A DNA stretch of 64,000 nucleotides from Lacihabitans soyangensis (GCF_024343775.1 NZ_RJUF01000192.1:22920-86919), one strand, 5' to 3'. Positions 45,207 to 55,212 are shown, numbered from the stretch's first letter. Notes: generated by a model not told the origin, from the letters alone. Program-made: numbers and translations.

Positions 45207-46133
45207 TTACTTTCCTATCATTAAAGACTCTCTACGTCTCATTTTTCCTGCAGGAATACCAAACATCATCTTGAATCTACGACAGAAATAGGCAGTGTCT
45301 TTGTATCCAACCTCACCACCAATGGCTCTGATACTCTTTTTAGAAGTTCTCAAAAGATTTACGGCCTCTTCCATTCTTTGGTATTCGATATAATCTTGCG
45401 GATTGATACCGGTTAACATTTTGAAATATTGACCTACGTAGTCTTCCGAAACATTGGCAACATTGGCCAACTGTTTATTCGACAAGTCACCGTCGATGTT
45501 GTTTTTGATATAGGTGAAGATATCTATCAAACGAGGATCCTTGAAATAAGTACTGTTTGTAGCCAGTTGCTCTACAAACATTCTATTTCTGAGTATATAT
45601 CGAATGACTTCAATTACTGCTTCTTCAGTTTTAATAGAAATAACCCTACCACGACCGGCTTCTTCTGTAAAGTCTTCAATCAGAATATCTTTAATCAGTT
45701 GGGCAAGTTTCGTGTTTTTGTATATGAAGAACGGAGGGATGTCTAAAGAAGTAAAGAAGTTAACCGAGTCAAAAACTTTTGCTTCGAAAGCAATCAAGCC
45801 AAATGAGTTTTTAACGATACCTATTTCCTCCGGCTCATTCATGGCCTCAAAATAGTGCTCTCTGCGGGTCATAAACTCCTCGTAGGAAATCGGCTTAGCT
45901 TCTCCAACTCCGTAAGTGATGGTAGCTGCTTTTCCGCCAGGTATAAAAAGAATATCTCCAACCTCTATTTTGCCTTCAACACCTTCAATTTTTACATCGC
46001 CATTGTACAAAACCAACAATGTATTCTCTACATCGTAGAAGTTTTTGATGGTGATGGGCTGCAATATATTTATGTGTCTAGCTTTTCCAAACTTAACACC
46101 AAGCGATTCAATTATTTTGTTATAGTCTTCCAT
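45207..46133 (-). CDS. AraC-family transcriptional regulator
   Basis: 308 residues. The N-terminal part (about 20-180) has a cupin-like sensing fold. The C-terminal AraC DNA-binding domain is at about residues 205-300 with two helix-turn-helices (LSNKQLANVANVSEDYVGQY and IRAIGGEVGYKDTAYFCRRF). The ligand is unknown. The AT-rich 46134-46376 region upstream is its likely promoter; the acyl-CoA dehydrogenase behind it could be a target, though nothing shows that. Confidence 0.9.
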   Translation of the reverse strand: MEDYNKIIESLGVKFGKARHINILQPITIKNFYDVENTLLVLYNGDVKIEGVEGKIEVGDILFIPGGKAATITYGVGEAKPISYEEFMTRREHYFEAMNEPEEIGIVKNSFGLIAFEAKVFDSVNFFTSLDIPPFFIYKNTKLAQLIKDILIEDFTEEAGRGRVISIKTEEAVIEVIRYILRNRMFVEQLATNSTYFKDPRLIDIFTYIKNNIDGDLSNKQLANVANVSEDYVGQYFKMLTGINPQDYIEYQRMEEAVNLLRTSKKSIRAIGGEVGYKDTAYFCRRFKMMFGIPAGKMRRRESLMIGK

Positions 46134-46371
46134 AAAAGGATTTTTTTAATAATAATTTAGGGGTAAAATTATTATAGTTTTTAAGTATTTCAGAACTTGT
46201 TTTGTACAAAACTAATAATTATTCTTTGAGATACAAACATTAGTACAACTAAAAATTGTTCAATAAATTATATATTTCTTGGATTATTTCTTGTTTTTTC
46301 TAAAAATCGTCTAATATTTTTAGATAAAAAATTTATTAAACGGGCCTTTTAATCCTTGTGTAAATCTTAGA

Positions 46372-46399
46372 ATGCAAAAAGGAGGCCAAGCCTCCTTTT
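46372..46399 (-). terminator. Rho-independent terminator of the acyl-CoA dehydrogenase gene
   Basis: A 10-bp perfect stem (46377-46386 with 46390-46399, loop caa) is followed on the minus strand by a T-run. It lies 27 bp beyond the stop codon of the acyl-CoA dehydrogenase. The rest of the 46134-46425 gap is AT-rich and shows no gene. Confidence 0.85.
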
Positions 46400-46425
46400 A
46401 ACTAATAAAAATATATTTTGTGGTA

Positions 46426-47583
46426 TTATTTTAATATTTCACGGGCGATTACCATCTTCTGAATCTCCGATGTGCCCTCATATATTTGCGTGATTTTGGC
46501 ATCACGCATCATACGTTCAACATGAAATTCTCGCACATATCCATAGCCACCGTGTATTTGGACAGCTTCGGTGGTTACCCACATGGCCACTTCCGATGCA
46601 TAAAGTTTGGCCATCGCGGCTGACTCCACATAATCAAGACCAGCGTCTTTGTCTCTTGCGGATTTGTAAACCAAATACCTGGCGGCTTCAATCTTGGTTT
46701 TCATTTCAGCTAATTTAAACTGAATGGCTTGATGTTCAGCAATTGGTTTTCCAAAAGCCTTGCGTTCTTTGGCATACCTTACCGAAAGTTCAAAGGCTCC
46801 GGCTGCTATTCCTAAGGCTTGTGCTGCTATTCCGATTCTTCCACCATTGAGCGTACTCATGGCGAACTTAAATCCAAATCCTTCCGGGCCAATACGGTTT
46901 TCTTTAGGCACTTTCACATCCGTAAACATGAGCGAGTGCGTATCAGATGCCCTGATACCCATTTTATCTTCTTTTTTGCCAACTACAAAGCCTTCTTGGC
47001 TTTTTTCAATGATTAGGCAGTTGATTCCTTTATGTTTCAGCTCGGGGTGAGTTTGGGCCATTACGAGACAAACTGACGATGTCTGTCCATTGGTAATCCA
47101 GTTTTTTGTGCCGTTAACCAAATAGTAGTCGCCCATGTCTTCGGCTGTGGTTTTTTGTGAGGTGGCGTCTGAGCCTGCTTCGGGTTCAGAAAGGCAAAAT
47201 GCTCCTAAGATTTGCCCAGAGGCCAAAGGCTTGAGGTATTTTTGTTTTTGTTCTTCGGTGCCGTATTGGTTGAGTCCATAACACACCAAGGAGTTGTTTA
47301 CTGACATAGCTACCCCAGCGGAGGCGTCTACTTTGCAAATTTCTTCCATGGCCAATACATAACTTAGCGTATCCATACCGCTACCGCCATATTGTGGGTC
47401 TATCATCATACCCAAGAAGCCCAATTCACCCATTTTTTTGATTTCTTCTGCCGGAAATTTGGTGTGAATATCCCGTTCGATTACGCCGGGCAAAAGGTCG
47501 TTTTGAGCAAAGTCTCTGGCTGCATCTCTCACCGCCAAGTGCTCCTCAGATAATTGGAAATTTACTCCTTCTATCGTATGCAT
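46426..47583 (-). CDS. Acyl-CoA dehydrogenase
   Basis: 385 residues with the normal short-chain layout. Motifs are CLSEPEAGSDA, NGTKNWITNG, KMGIRASDTHSLMF and YEGTSEIQKMV with the catalytic Glu at residue 369. It oxidises a short or branched acyl-CoA with FAD, passing electrons to ETF. Chain length cannot be assigned by eye. It is monocistronic. Confidence 0.92.
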   Translation of the reverse strand: MHTIEGVNFQLSEEHLAVRDAARDFAQNDLLPGVIERDIHTKFPAEEIKKMGELGFLGMMIDPQYGGSGMDTLSYVLAMEEICKVDASAGVAMSVNNSLVCYGLNQYGTEEQKQKYLKPLASGQILGAFCLSEPEAGSDATSQKTTAEDMGDYYLVNGTKNWITNGQTSSVCLVMAQTHPELKHKGINCLIIEKSQEGFVVGKKEDKMGIRASDTHSLMFTDVKVPKENRIGPEGFGFKFAMSTLNGGRIGIAAQALGIAAGAFELSVRYAKERKAFGKPIAEHQAIQFKLAEMKTKIEAARYLVYKSARDKDAGLDYVESAAMAKLYASEVAMWVTTEAVQIHGGYGYVREFHVERMMRDAKITQIYEGTSEIQKMVIAREILK

Positions 47584-47660
47584 TGTATTTATTGATGATT
47601 TTTTCGAAAGATATAAAAATCAATAATAGTATGCAAGCATACTGTTTTTCAAAAACTCTA

Positions 47661-48143
47661 TTAAACGAAATATTTTTTCATGAAACTGTCACTTGCTTTT
47701 AGTTTCCAGTTGTTTTTGAGCTCAGCAAGTGAGCCGATTTGGTGATTAAGTACGGTAGTATTGGCATTTATTTTACCCGCCATAACTTGTTTTTTGGCCT
47801 CTAGAATTGGGAAAAACGCCAAGTTTTCGTTGTCGAAATAGGCGATAGAACGATCGAAAAAGTCTATGCCAAAGTTATGTTGAATTTCTTTTAACCAACG
47901 CGTAGAAGTATCAATAGAACAGCCCGATGGGTCTTGGTAAAGTGTGTTGACACCAATTACCAGAAATTTATCATAAAAAAATTCAAAAGAAGCCTGCAAA
48001 GGCAACCCATGCGATTCCCAGCCTGAAATTTGAGCAGAAAGATATTCTGAGATTTCGTTTATTTCCGAATCTTTAAGAATTTTATCTGATTGATAAACCC
48101 AAATTCTTGCATTTTCAGGAAGCGAATTAAATTCTATGAGCAT
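47661..48143 (-). CDS. Conserved protein of unknown function (160 aa, misnamed ABC ATPase in databases)
   Basis: 160 residues with no Walker A motif. The pattern IWVYQSDKIL, QISGWESHGLPLQASFEF, CSIDTSTRWLKEI and FGIDFFDRSIAYF is a small conserved Bacteroidetes family often labelled 'ABC transporter ATPase' without support. Function unknown. It starts 67 bp after the DUF952 gene stop. Confidence 0.7.
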   Translation of the reverse strand: MLIEFNSLPENARIWVYQSDKILKDSEINEISEYLSAQISGWESHGLPLQASFEFFYDKFLVIGVNTLYQDPSGCSIDTSTRWLKEIQHNFGIDFFDRSIAYFDNENLAFFPILEAKKQVMAGKINANTTVLNHQIGSLAELKNNWKLKASDSFMKKYFV

Positions 48144-48209
48144 ATTTTTCGGATGTTTTATTTGAAAACGTGAGTACGAGGTAAAAGATTCTTTGCAAGC
48201 ATGAAAATC

Positions 48210-48530
48210 TTAGAGTTCAATATCAATCAATTCAAGATATGTTCCTTTAATTATTTTTGAAATAGCGTTTATATTTAAGCCACCGTATAAGTGCGGAAAA
48301 TAGTCATTGTTCGTCGCTTTTTCGTAAATTAGGTCGCTTGTAAGTTTTTCTTTTTCAATACATAAAATAAGCAGATTGTTCTGATTTTTGTAATATCTCT
48401 TCAAAACACCCTTTATCTGACTAGCTTCTGAAAGGTGAATGAAATTTTCAGTATCAAAGGTTTCTGAAAAGTACAAATTACTTTTCTTGAAAGTGTTCCA
48501 ATGAGTTTCTTTTACAACGTGATAGAGCAT
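48210..48530 (-). CDS. DUF952 domain protein
   Basis: 106 residues from the ATG at 48530, giving the family start MLYHVVKETHW. The open frame to 48578 would overlap the RDD gene by 40 bp and is rejected as a start. Features are FIHLSEASQIKGVLKRYY and a late DYFPHLYGGL, matching DUF952 (structure related to ADP-ribosyltransferase-like folds, function unknown). It follows the RDD gene directly. Confidence 0.75.
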   Translation of the reverse strand: MLYHVVKETHWNTFKKSNLYFSETFDTENFIHLSEASQIKGVLKRYYKNQNNLLILCIEKEKLTSDLIYEKATNNDYFPHLYGGLNINAISKIIKGTYLELIDIEL

Positions 48531-48537
48531 TTTAGAA

Positions 48538-49026
48538 TTAATTGTTGTTAACCACCACTGCATCTGCAATGAGATCATGAAGGTTTTGTTTTTTATTGGT
48601 AAACAGGCAGATAAGCCATAAAAAGAAGAAAATATAGCCAGTGATGAATTTCATTAAAGACCGCAAGAATGCTGAAAAAATACTTAAAGTTTGGCCATTC
48701 GATTTTAGGACTTCAATTTGCAATAATTTTTTACCCAAAGTAGCATGCAAGGGGGAGGCAACAAGAATAAAATCATATAAAAAAGCAACTAAAAAGCCAG
48801 CCAAAATCGATAGAAAAAATACCATCACAGCACCAATCCCTACGGCTGCTCCTTTGACGATGTTTTCGCCAAACTGAAAATCGTTGAAGCCCATTATGCC
48901 CGTTAAACCTCCAAAAGGGGCTAGTAATACGGCGGACAGAACATAATTGATTAAAATAATTATAACAATATCTAAGAGGATTGCGGCAAAGCGTTTACCA
49001 AAACTTGCAAATTCTAAATTGTTCAT
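48538..49026 (-). CDS. RDD-family membrane protein
   Basis: 162 residues with three or four membrane helices. RDD motifs are FGKRFAAILLDIVIIILINY at the N-terminus and TLGKKLLQIEVLKSNGQ in the middle. RDD proteins are small inner-membrane proteins of mostly unknown function, some transport-related. The DUF952 start lies 7 bp past its stop. Confidence 0.85.
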   Translation of the reverse strand: MNNLEFASFGKRFAAILLDIVIIILINYVLSAVLLAPFGGLTGIMGFNDFQFGENIVKGAAVGIGAVMVFFLSILAGFLVAFLYDFILVASPLHATLGKKLLQIEVLKSNGQTLSIFSAFLRSLMKFITGYIFFFLWLICLFTNKKQNLHDLIADAVVVNNN

Positions 49027-49112
49027 AACTATAATGGCTAGGGTTTATTTTATGAACTCCAATTAATGTAAAAATTTAAAGTTTTACAAGTTCTGGGGTT
49101 TCAAATTTGATT

Positions 49113-49667
49113 TCAGTCTTTCAAACCTAATGAGGTCGGCAAACCATCTAGACTTATAAGATTCTTTTCTTGAACATAAGCTTCTAAGCCATCTTCGCCT
49201 TTTTGCTCTGCCCATTCAAAATGAATCTCTCTTTCGCCTTGGTAGTCAAAAAGTGGCACACCGAACCCGCAAGAGGTCTGTACCAAGTCAATTTCCGCAA
49301 CAATTATCTGTCTCGTGCTGGGATAAATCTGGAAATGTGCCGAATATTCTGGCCATTTTTCAGAGTTTTTTAATACGGTAAATGCCTTGCCATAAAGCCT
49401 CATAATTAGTGGATTTTTCTCAAAAGAGCAAAACATGAAAGTTATTCGGCCATTTTCTAGCGTGTGAGCCGAGGTTTCGTTTCCACTACTGATGAGGTCC
49501 ATGTAAGCCACTTTGTTTTCGCCCAAAACCCTGAAACAGTCAAGTCCTTTGGGAGAGAGGTTGACTCTTCCATTTGAGCTTAAAGGTGCGGTGGCTACAA
49601 AAAACATGTGTTGTTTTTCTATAAACTCTTTGTGAGCGGGTTTTATGTTTTCGTGAAATTTTCCCAT
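49113..49667 (-). CDS. Pyridoxamine 5'-phosphate oxidase-family protein
   Basis: 184 residues of the FMN-binding split-barrel fold. The segments MFFVATAPLSSNGRVNLSPKG and NETSAHTLENGRITFMFC are typical of the pyridoxamine-phosphate-oxidase-like group that is not PdxH itself. Substrate and cofactor (FMN or F420) are not established. Monocistronic. Confidence 0.8.
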   Translation of the reverse strand: MGKFHENIKPAHKEFIEKQHMFFVATAPLSSNGRVNLSPKGLDCFRVLGENKVAYMDLISSGNETSAHTLENGRITFMFCSFEKNPLIMRLYGKAFTVLKNSEKWPEYSAHFQIYPSTRQIIVAEIDLVQTSCGFGVPLFDYQGEREIHFEWAEQKGEDGLEAYVQEKNLISLDGLPTSLGLKD

Positions 49668-49814
49668 TAGCTATTTGAGATTTTCTAAAGTTCAATTTTA
49701 TTTGATTGTAATTTTAATCGATCTGATACCATGAACAATAGGCTTCACCCATTAATCATTCATACCCTTATTTCCCATCAGAATGATAAGTCGGAAGTTT
49801 AATTAAAACAGAGT

Positions 49815-50213
49815 TTACCAAACTAAATCTATTATTTTCTCATATTCTTCAAAATTCTTGTCAATAGAAATCAAAGAAAGCTTTTCAAATGAGGCTGTAG
49901 CTATAATCAGCCTATCAAATGGGACCCTATGGTTTTCAATAAGTGGAATGTTTTGATATTCAAATAAGTGATTTTCTGAGATTGGTAGTATTTGAATTAA
50001 GTGTGCTTTTGCGTCTTCAAAAAACTTCTCAATTGAATCCCTAAGCTGAAGTTTACCTAATTTAAGTTTGATGGTTATTTCAAAAAAACTGGCCATAGAA
50101 ACAAAAATTTCACTTTTTTCATTTTCTATGATTTTTTTTACTTTTTCTGAAAGTCTGTCGTCACCATTATTGAACCAAATTAAAGCGTGTGTATCCAGTA
50201 GAAATTTGTTCAT
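49815..50213 (-). CDS. PIN-domain toxin (VapC type)
   Basis: 132 residues. The first acidic residue is in FLLDTHALIWF, the second in FFEITIKLKLG, and the third group is in PFDRLIIATA followed by LISIDKNF; these are the PIN active-site acids. PIN toxins cleave tRNA or rRNA. The start overlaps the antitoxin stop by one base (TAATG), the normal arrangement of such pairs. Confidence 0.9.
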   Translation of the reverse strand: MNKFLLDTHALIWFNNGDDRLSEKVKKIIENEKSEIFVSMASFFEITIKLKLGKLQLRDSIEKFFEDAKAHLIQILPISENHLFEYQNIPLIENHRVPFDRLIIATASFEKLSLISIDKNFEEYEKIIDLVW

Positions 50214-50428
50214 TACATATACTCTTTTAAATTATCCAATGGTTCATTGAAATCTTCACTCATGTAACTTACAGAGCCTTTAGCAAAACCAAATATTCTT
50301 TTTTTCGTTTCAATGGGCTTGTCTTCTTCGTCTTCAAAAACCACGGTTACTTTTGTTTTTTTTGAAATTCGAGGCATTTTTTCAAGATCAAATTTGCCGT
50401 TTTGGTATGTTCCAGTAACTGTAAGCAT
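50213..50428 (-). CDS. Antitoxin, DUF2281/VapB-like
   Basis: 71 residues. An N-terminal AbrB/DUF2281-like part (GTYQNGKFDLEKMP) leads to a variable middle, and the C-terminal tail FAKGSVSYMSEDFNEPLDNL is of the type that wraps the PIN toxin active site. It precedes the toxin in one operon and probably represses it. Start 50428. Confidence 0.85.
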   Translation of the reverse strand: MLTVTGTYQNGKFDLEKMPRISKKTKVTVVFEDEEDKPIETKKRIFGFAKGSVSYMSEDFNEPLDNLKEYM

Positions 50429-50522
50429 TTCAATATCTATTTGATTTCAAATATACTAGCTATTATTATTTTGTCAAATTCAATAACATAAATATTAAAA
50501 TCAAAGTTTCTAAATTCCCATC

Positions 50523-52844
50523 TCACAATCTCCTCACCTCAAACCACATATTCACGCTTTTACCGTTTTCGTCGGTACAGGTGATGGTGTTTTTACCTAA
50601 TTCGGGTTTTATGAAAACACTTTTATGTGCTTCAAATTTTCCCACAAGTTGGTTGTTGTGATACCAGAATACGTTTTGTGTACCTACCGAAACACTTGCC
50701 TTAAGTTCGATTTCCTGTGGATTCTGCTTTTCGATATAATACAAGCCTTTGTTTCTGGGTGAAACGATTCTAAGTGTTTGTGATTTTGTAGAGTGCGTAC
50801 AATTGGGATTATGCGGCGGCGGAGAGGTGTATGGCAAGCCATTGCTTTGCAAAAACGTCAAATATTCTGGTGGATAATTGATGTATTCTTTCTGAACGGC
50901 CATGTTTCTATCCAAACAAAAACCGCAATAACTAATTGTTTCAGATGCATTTACCCATACTTTTTTGAGGTGTTGACATTTTTTTTTGTAAAATACATTT
51001 CCCACAAAAAGATCCATTTGGGTGTCTTTGCAAAAGTCGTTTTTTGGTAAACCAGTAACTGAACAAACTTCTCTGTAAACCAAACTTTCGGGTTTTTTAA
51101 ACCATGGTTTATTTTTTTCTATAGTATTGAAAATTTGGAAAAGCAAGGGCGTTGCCACCGCCGCACCGCTCAATTGGGGTATACTTTCCCCCGAAAAATT
51201 GCCCAACCAAACGCCCACCGTATAATCGGGATTGTAGCCAATTGCCCAAGCGTCACGTTTTCCAAAGGAAGTACCCGTTTTCCAAGCGATTTTGGGTAAA
51301 TGAAACGTAAAGTCGAAATTATTTGGGAAGTCGGGACGCTGAATGCCACTCAAAATATCTGAAGTAATATAACAAGAAGTGGGATCAAGAAGTGCTTTGG
51401 GTGGATTTTTAGGCAAATTTGGATTAGAAGTAAAATTGAGTTCTTGGAAAAACCCGCCGTTGGCAAATGTGGCGTAAAGCCGCACCATTTCTTCCATACT
51501 CACGCCACAACCTCCCAAAATGGCCGAAAGGCCGAGTTTGTCTTCATTTTTTTTGATGCTTTTGAAGTCTGCCTTTTTCATTTCAATCAAGAAATCGGCG
51601 AGGCCATATTCGTCCAAAGTTTTTACGGCTGGAATATTGAGCGATTGCTGCAAAGCATCTTGCATGCTCACTTGTCCTTGAAAAGTATCATCAAAATTTT
51701 CGGGCTTAAAACCGCCAAAATCGGTTGGAATATCATACAAAATGGCCTTTGGATTGATCATTCCTTTTTCCAAGGCCAAGGCATATAAATAAGGTTTCAA
51801 GGCACTTCCTGGCGATCGAACCGAGGTAATACCATCCACTTGTCCTCCATCCATGCGATTTTTATAGTCGGCAGAGCCGCAATATACCAGCACTTTCATG
51901 GTTTTGTTGTCTACCACCATGGCCATACCGTTTTTTACGCCGATGGTTTCGAGCCTTTGGAGGTAAGCCGACAGCTGTTTTTCAACTTGCAACTGATAGC
52001 CAGAATGTATAGATGACCGAATATATGGCGAAGCAGATTCAGCCGCCAATCGATCTGAAATATGCGGGGCTCGCTTAATGAAAGTGCTTCTTTTCAGATT
52101 TACGGTTTCGTTTTGGGCAAGAATAATCTCGTTTTTATTGAAAATTTCTTGCTTTTCGAAAAGCTTCAGCCATTTGTTTTTAAAAAACTCCAATTGCGTA
52201 TTGTTTTTGCCTGAAATCAAAATGCTAGGCTTATTGGGTACCAAACTCAGCACCATGGCTTGAGCCAAACTCAGCTGCAAAGGGTGTTTTTGCAGATAAA
52301 CATACGAGGCAGCCTTGATGCCCTCCACGTTGGAGCCAAAAGGAATCAAATTGAGATACAAAGCCAAGATTTCCTTTTTAGAATAATGCAATTCGAGCTG
52401 AACAGCCCTAATAATTTCCTTGATTTTATTGAAATACGTTCGGTCGTTTGGGTAAATCATCCTTACAACCTGCATCGTGATGGTTGAGGCACCCGAAACC
52501 CGCTTTTTCTTTTGGATATTAGAAGCCAAAGCCCGAAAAATAGCCACAGGATTGGCCCCGGGATGATAATAAAAGTATTTGTCTTCTTTCTCAATGATAG
52601 CCTTCAAGAAAAAAGGCGAAACCTCCTCTACATTGGTTTTGAGCCGCCATTTGTCCTCATTGTTGAGGTAAGCACTCAATATTCGCCCTTCATCGTCCAG
52701 CACCACTGTAGAGTAATTGTCTGGTACTTTTACTGGAAATGCCAAATCTAAAACCAAAAGCAAAGCTAATAGGACCAAGGTGTATTTTACTTTGGGGGAG
52801 GTGATGGAGTGGGGTATTTTGAGGGTTAAGGGCAAATGGGGCAT
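50523..52844 (-). CDS. pbpC: Penicillin-binding protein 1C
   Basis: 773 residues, full length. One membrane helix (about 20-36) is followed by a GT51 glycosyltransferase domain with EKEDKYFYYHPG (catalytic Glu 87) and GASTITMQVVRM, and a transpeptidase with SPGSALKP (SxxK), QSLN and KTGTSFGK. A C-terminal BiPBP_C domain starts near residue 690. It polymerises and links peptidoglycan. Its 5' part (52491-52798) matches a second, truncated copy at 61061-61368 at about 93.5%. The gene ends the ordinary chromosome before the island. Confidence 0.95.
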   Translation of the reverse strand: MPHLPLTLKIPHSITSPKVKYTLVLLALLLVLDLAFPVKVPDNYSTVVLDDEGRILSAYLNNEDKWRLKTNVEEVSPFFLKAIIEKEDKYFYYHPGANPVAIFRALASNIQKKKRVSGASTITMQVVRMIYPNDRTYFNKIKEIIRAVQLELHYSKKEILALYLNLIPFGSNVEGIKAASYVYLQKHPLQLSLAQAMVLSLVPNKPSILISGKNNTQLEFFKNKWLKLFEKQEIFNKNEIILAQNETVNLKRSTFIKRAPHISDRLAAESASPYIRSSIHSGYQLQVEKQLSAYLQRLETIGVKNGMAMVVDNKTMKVLVYCGSADYKNRMDGGQVDGITSVRSPGSALKPYLYALALEKGMINPKAILYDIPTDFGGFKPENFDDTFQGQVSMQDALQQSLNIPAVKTLDEYGLADFLIEMKKADFKSIKKNEDKLGLSAILGGCGVSMEEMVRLYATFANGGFFQELNFTSNPNLPKNPPKALLDPTSCYITSDILSGIQRPDFPNNFDFTFHLPKIAWKTGTSFGKRDAWAIGYNPDYTVGVWLGNFSGESIPQLSGAAVATPLLFQIFNTIEKNKPWFKKPESLVYREVCSVTGLPKNDFCKDTQMDLFVGNVFYKKKCQHLKKVWVNASETISYCGFCLDRNMAVQKEYINYPPEYLTFLQSNGLPYTSPPPHNPNCTHSTKSQTLRIVSPRNKGLYYIEKQNPQEIELKASVSVGTQNVFWYHNNQLVGKFEAHKSVFIKPELGKNTITCTDENGKSVNMWFEVRRL
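52491..52798 (-). repeat. Direct repeat, copy A: 5' part of intact pbpC
   Basis: 308 bp align without a gap to 61061-61368, in the same orientation, with about 20 mismatches by manual count. The two copies flank the 52.8-61.0 kb island. See the pbpC fragment for the other copy. Confidence 0.9.
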
Positions 52845-53024
52845 TCTACATTTTTTTCAAATTTAAGTTATAAAATATTTTAATTTTGAATTCAACGGTC
52901 GCAAATTTTGATAGTTATAGATTTATGATTCAATTCCGTCTATTTATTTTCAGAATGAAGAAATAATACTATTTTATTCTTTGTAATTTTGAATTTTGGA
53001 AATGAATATTAAAAATTGATTTTA

Positions 53025-54065
53025 ATGTTGAATTGGGATTTTTGGCAAAAAACAGTAAAGCTTTTTGAGAAAAGCAGCAATATCACCTATAAATTTTACA
53101 AAGCTGGTCCATCTGTTTTTAGGATTTCGTTTCATGGTCTTGAAAATATTGAAAATTTTACTAAAGCAATCAATCATTTAGAAATCAAAGAAGAAGATGG
53201 TTTATTTGACTTTAATATTTTAGTGTCTGACTTAGTTAATGGAGAAATTATGCTTCCTGAACCATCATGGTCTTGGGAAGAAGATGTGGACGAAAAAGGA
53301 TTTATAGCCTCAGAGGATAAGACTCTTTTAAAGGGTAGATTTTTAGGTTGGCAGAATACTTTTTATCTGTTAAACTTAGAACAAAAAACTGGCATTTATT
53401 GGACTAAAAACAATAGAGAAATTCCTGAATGGGAGAGAAGTTTTCCATTTAGGGACATATTTCATCAGTTTTGGTCATTTAATAGCGATTTGCTGATACT
53501 TCACGCAGCAGCGGTGGGTACTAAAGAAGGGGGTTTGTTGCTTACGGGAAAAGGAGGCTCTGGAAAGTCTACGGCAGCATTGGCTTGTTTAAATAGTAAT
53601 CTGAAGTATGCCGGAGACGACTTAGTTTTAGTGGATGTAGCAAAGGCCAAAATTTACAGTCTTTATAATGTTGCAAAATTGGAGAACCATCAATTGTTGA
53701 TGTTTCCGCATTTAAGAAACCATATCTATAATGAACAAGCTCTTCCAAATCAGAAGGCTCAACTATTTTTGTTTGATCACTTCAAAGAACTTTTAATTAA
53801 AGAAATGCCTTTAAAAGGAATAGCGGTTACTAAATATTCCCATGAGGTATATACCTCCTACGAGCTTTCCACCGAAGCAGAAGGTTTGAAAGCCTTAGCA
53901 CCTTCAACAATATGTTTGTTACAAGAAAATCAAAAACACATAGGTGCTATTGTAGAAGTTTGTAGAAAATTTCCAGTTTATAAGTTATTAACTGGTACAG
54001 AACTCCAAACTATTCCAAATTTGATAGAGGAATTGATACAAAAATTGAACCCAAGCACACTATAA
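53025..54065 (+). CDS. HprK-like kinase-domain protein
   Basis: 346 residues from the ATG at 53025 (a TTG three codons upstream is open). The C-terminal half is an HPr-kinase/phosphatase-like P-loop domain: LHAAAVG, Walker A GKGGSGKST (residues 175-183) and YAGDDLVLVD. The N-terminal 140 residues have no obvious domain. Such proteins, distinct from true HprK, occur beside PqqD-domain and nucleotidyltransferase genes in RiPP-type loci, including paeninodin-type lasso clusters and the HPr-rel-A system. A kinase role on a peptide or sugar is inference. A -7-like TAATTTTG lies at 52984-52991. Confidence 0.75.
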   Translation: MLNWDFWQKTVKLFEKSSNITYKFYKAGPSVFRISFHGLENIENFTKAINHLEIKEEDGLFDFNILVSDLVNGEIMLPEPSWSWEEDVDEKGFIASEDKTLLKGRFLGWQNTFYLLNLEQKTGIYWTKNNREIPEWERSFPFRDIFHQFWSFNSDLLILHAAAVGTKEGGLLLTGKGGSGKSTAALACLNSNLKYAGDDLVLVDVAKAKIYSLYNVAKLENHQLLMFPHLRNHIYNEQALPNQKAQLFLFDHFKELLIKEMPLKGIAVTKYSHEVYTSYELSTEAEGLKALAPSTICLLQENQKHIGAIVEVCRKFPVYKLLTGTELQTIPNLIEELIQKLNPSTL

Positions 54066-54066
54066 A

Positions 54067-55212
54067 ATGGAAGACAAAAGACTAAAAAATGGGGGGCATT
54101 TTCCTAATGAGTTTCAGACTTTGTTGCTTAAAGCCGCTTTATATAATCGATCTGAAGCATTCTCAATCTTTTTAAAGTGGCTGAACATTGCAGGTTTAAA
54201 TGCGTTAGACCCCAATAGCAGTAGTTTTGTTAGTGATTTCATGGATAAACTGGACTTAGGAAGTCAACGATTGATGCCTTTGGTCATTGAAAATTTAGGT
54301 ACTGAATCACATCCATATTTCCCAAAATTTATTGGGTATAGAAAAAATCTTTGGGTAAGAAACCAAAGAATATTTTTAGCTGCAAAAGAACTTCTAAAAA
54401 GACTAAATTATGAGGGTATTCCAACGCTAATAATAAAAGGCTTAAGTCTAGCTAATGTTTATTATCCAAGAAACGAAACCCGACCTATGAATGACGGGGA
54501 TATTTTAATTCCTTATGAATACAAGAGCAAATTGCTAAACATTATGAAAATTCAAAATCACACCTATAAATTGGGTAATTATGAAAATGATATGCTAGAA
54601 TTTGTGCACGCTTCACATTTTTTCCAGAATGAAAAAGACGATATTGATATTCATTGGAATATATTCACTGAATATTCTCAAAATCCAAAGTCGAGCATTT
54701 TTGCTTGGCAAGGAGCATTGACGTTTAATTGGGATGGTATTATTACAAAGAAACTAAATCCAACGCATGAGTTTTTTTTGTCGATGACCCATGGAAGACA
54801 TTTTGGGTATATTCCACCAATAAGATGGGTGACTGATTGTGTAATGATTTTAAAAAAAGTTAATGGAGAATTAGATTGGACAGAGTTTATAAGATTAAGC
54901 AATATGTATAATTTTAGGCCATTCATTAAGAAGGCTTTACCCTATTTAAAGGACAATTTTTGGCAGGCTATTCCTGACAAAGTTATGAATGAAATAGCAG
55001 ACATAGTACCCACTAAAGATGAGATTTTATACGATAAGCTAAGCACCATGGACATAAGAAAATTTGGAGGGATCTCGTTGATATATTTTGGCACAAAAAG
55101 ATTCATAGTTCAGCACAGGTTATTTTTGAACGAAAAACCCTTTTTTTTATATTTATTTAAATGGTACAAACAAAGATTTAAAAGTGAAATAAAAAAAATG
55201 ATTAACAAATGA
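54067..55212 (+). CDS. Nucleotidyltransferase-family protein (NTP_transf_5-like)
   Basis: 381 residues. The characteristic segment is LIIKGLSLANVYYPRNETRPMNDGDILIP, where GxSxxxxYY and D-x-D form the nucleotidyl-transfer site. The rest is helical with a conserved His-rich LSMTHGRHFGYIPPIRWVTD. This family is found next to HprK-like kinases and PqqD proteins in RiPP loci. The substrate is unknown. It starts 1 bp after the kinase stop, and its stop overlaps the next start (ATGA). Confidence 0.75.
   Translation: MEDKRLKNGGHFPNEFQTLLLKAALYNRSEAFSIFLKWLNIAGLNALDPNSSSFVSDFMDKLDLGSQRLMPLVIENLGTESHPYFPKFIGYRKNLWVRNQRIFLAAKELLKRLNYEGIPTLIIKGLSLANVYYPRNETRPMNDGDILIPYEYKSKLLNIMKIQNHTYKLGNYENDMLEFVHASHFFQNEKDDIDIHWNIFTEYSQNPKSSIFAWQGALTFNWDGIITKKLNPTHEFFLSMTHGRHFGYIPPIRWVTDCVMILKKVNGELDWTEFIRLSNMYNFRPFIKKALPYLKDNFWQAIPDKVMNEIADIVPTKDEILYDKLSTMDIRKFGGISLIYFGTKRFIVQHRLFLNEKPFFLYLFKWYKQRFKSEIKKMINK

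Noticed and set aside
47661..48143. ABC transporter ATPase (usual database label)
   Set aside because: No Walker A or signature motif in 160 residues; kept as unknown.
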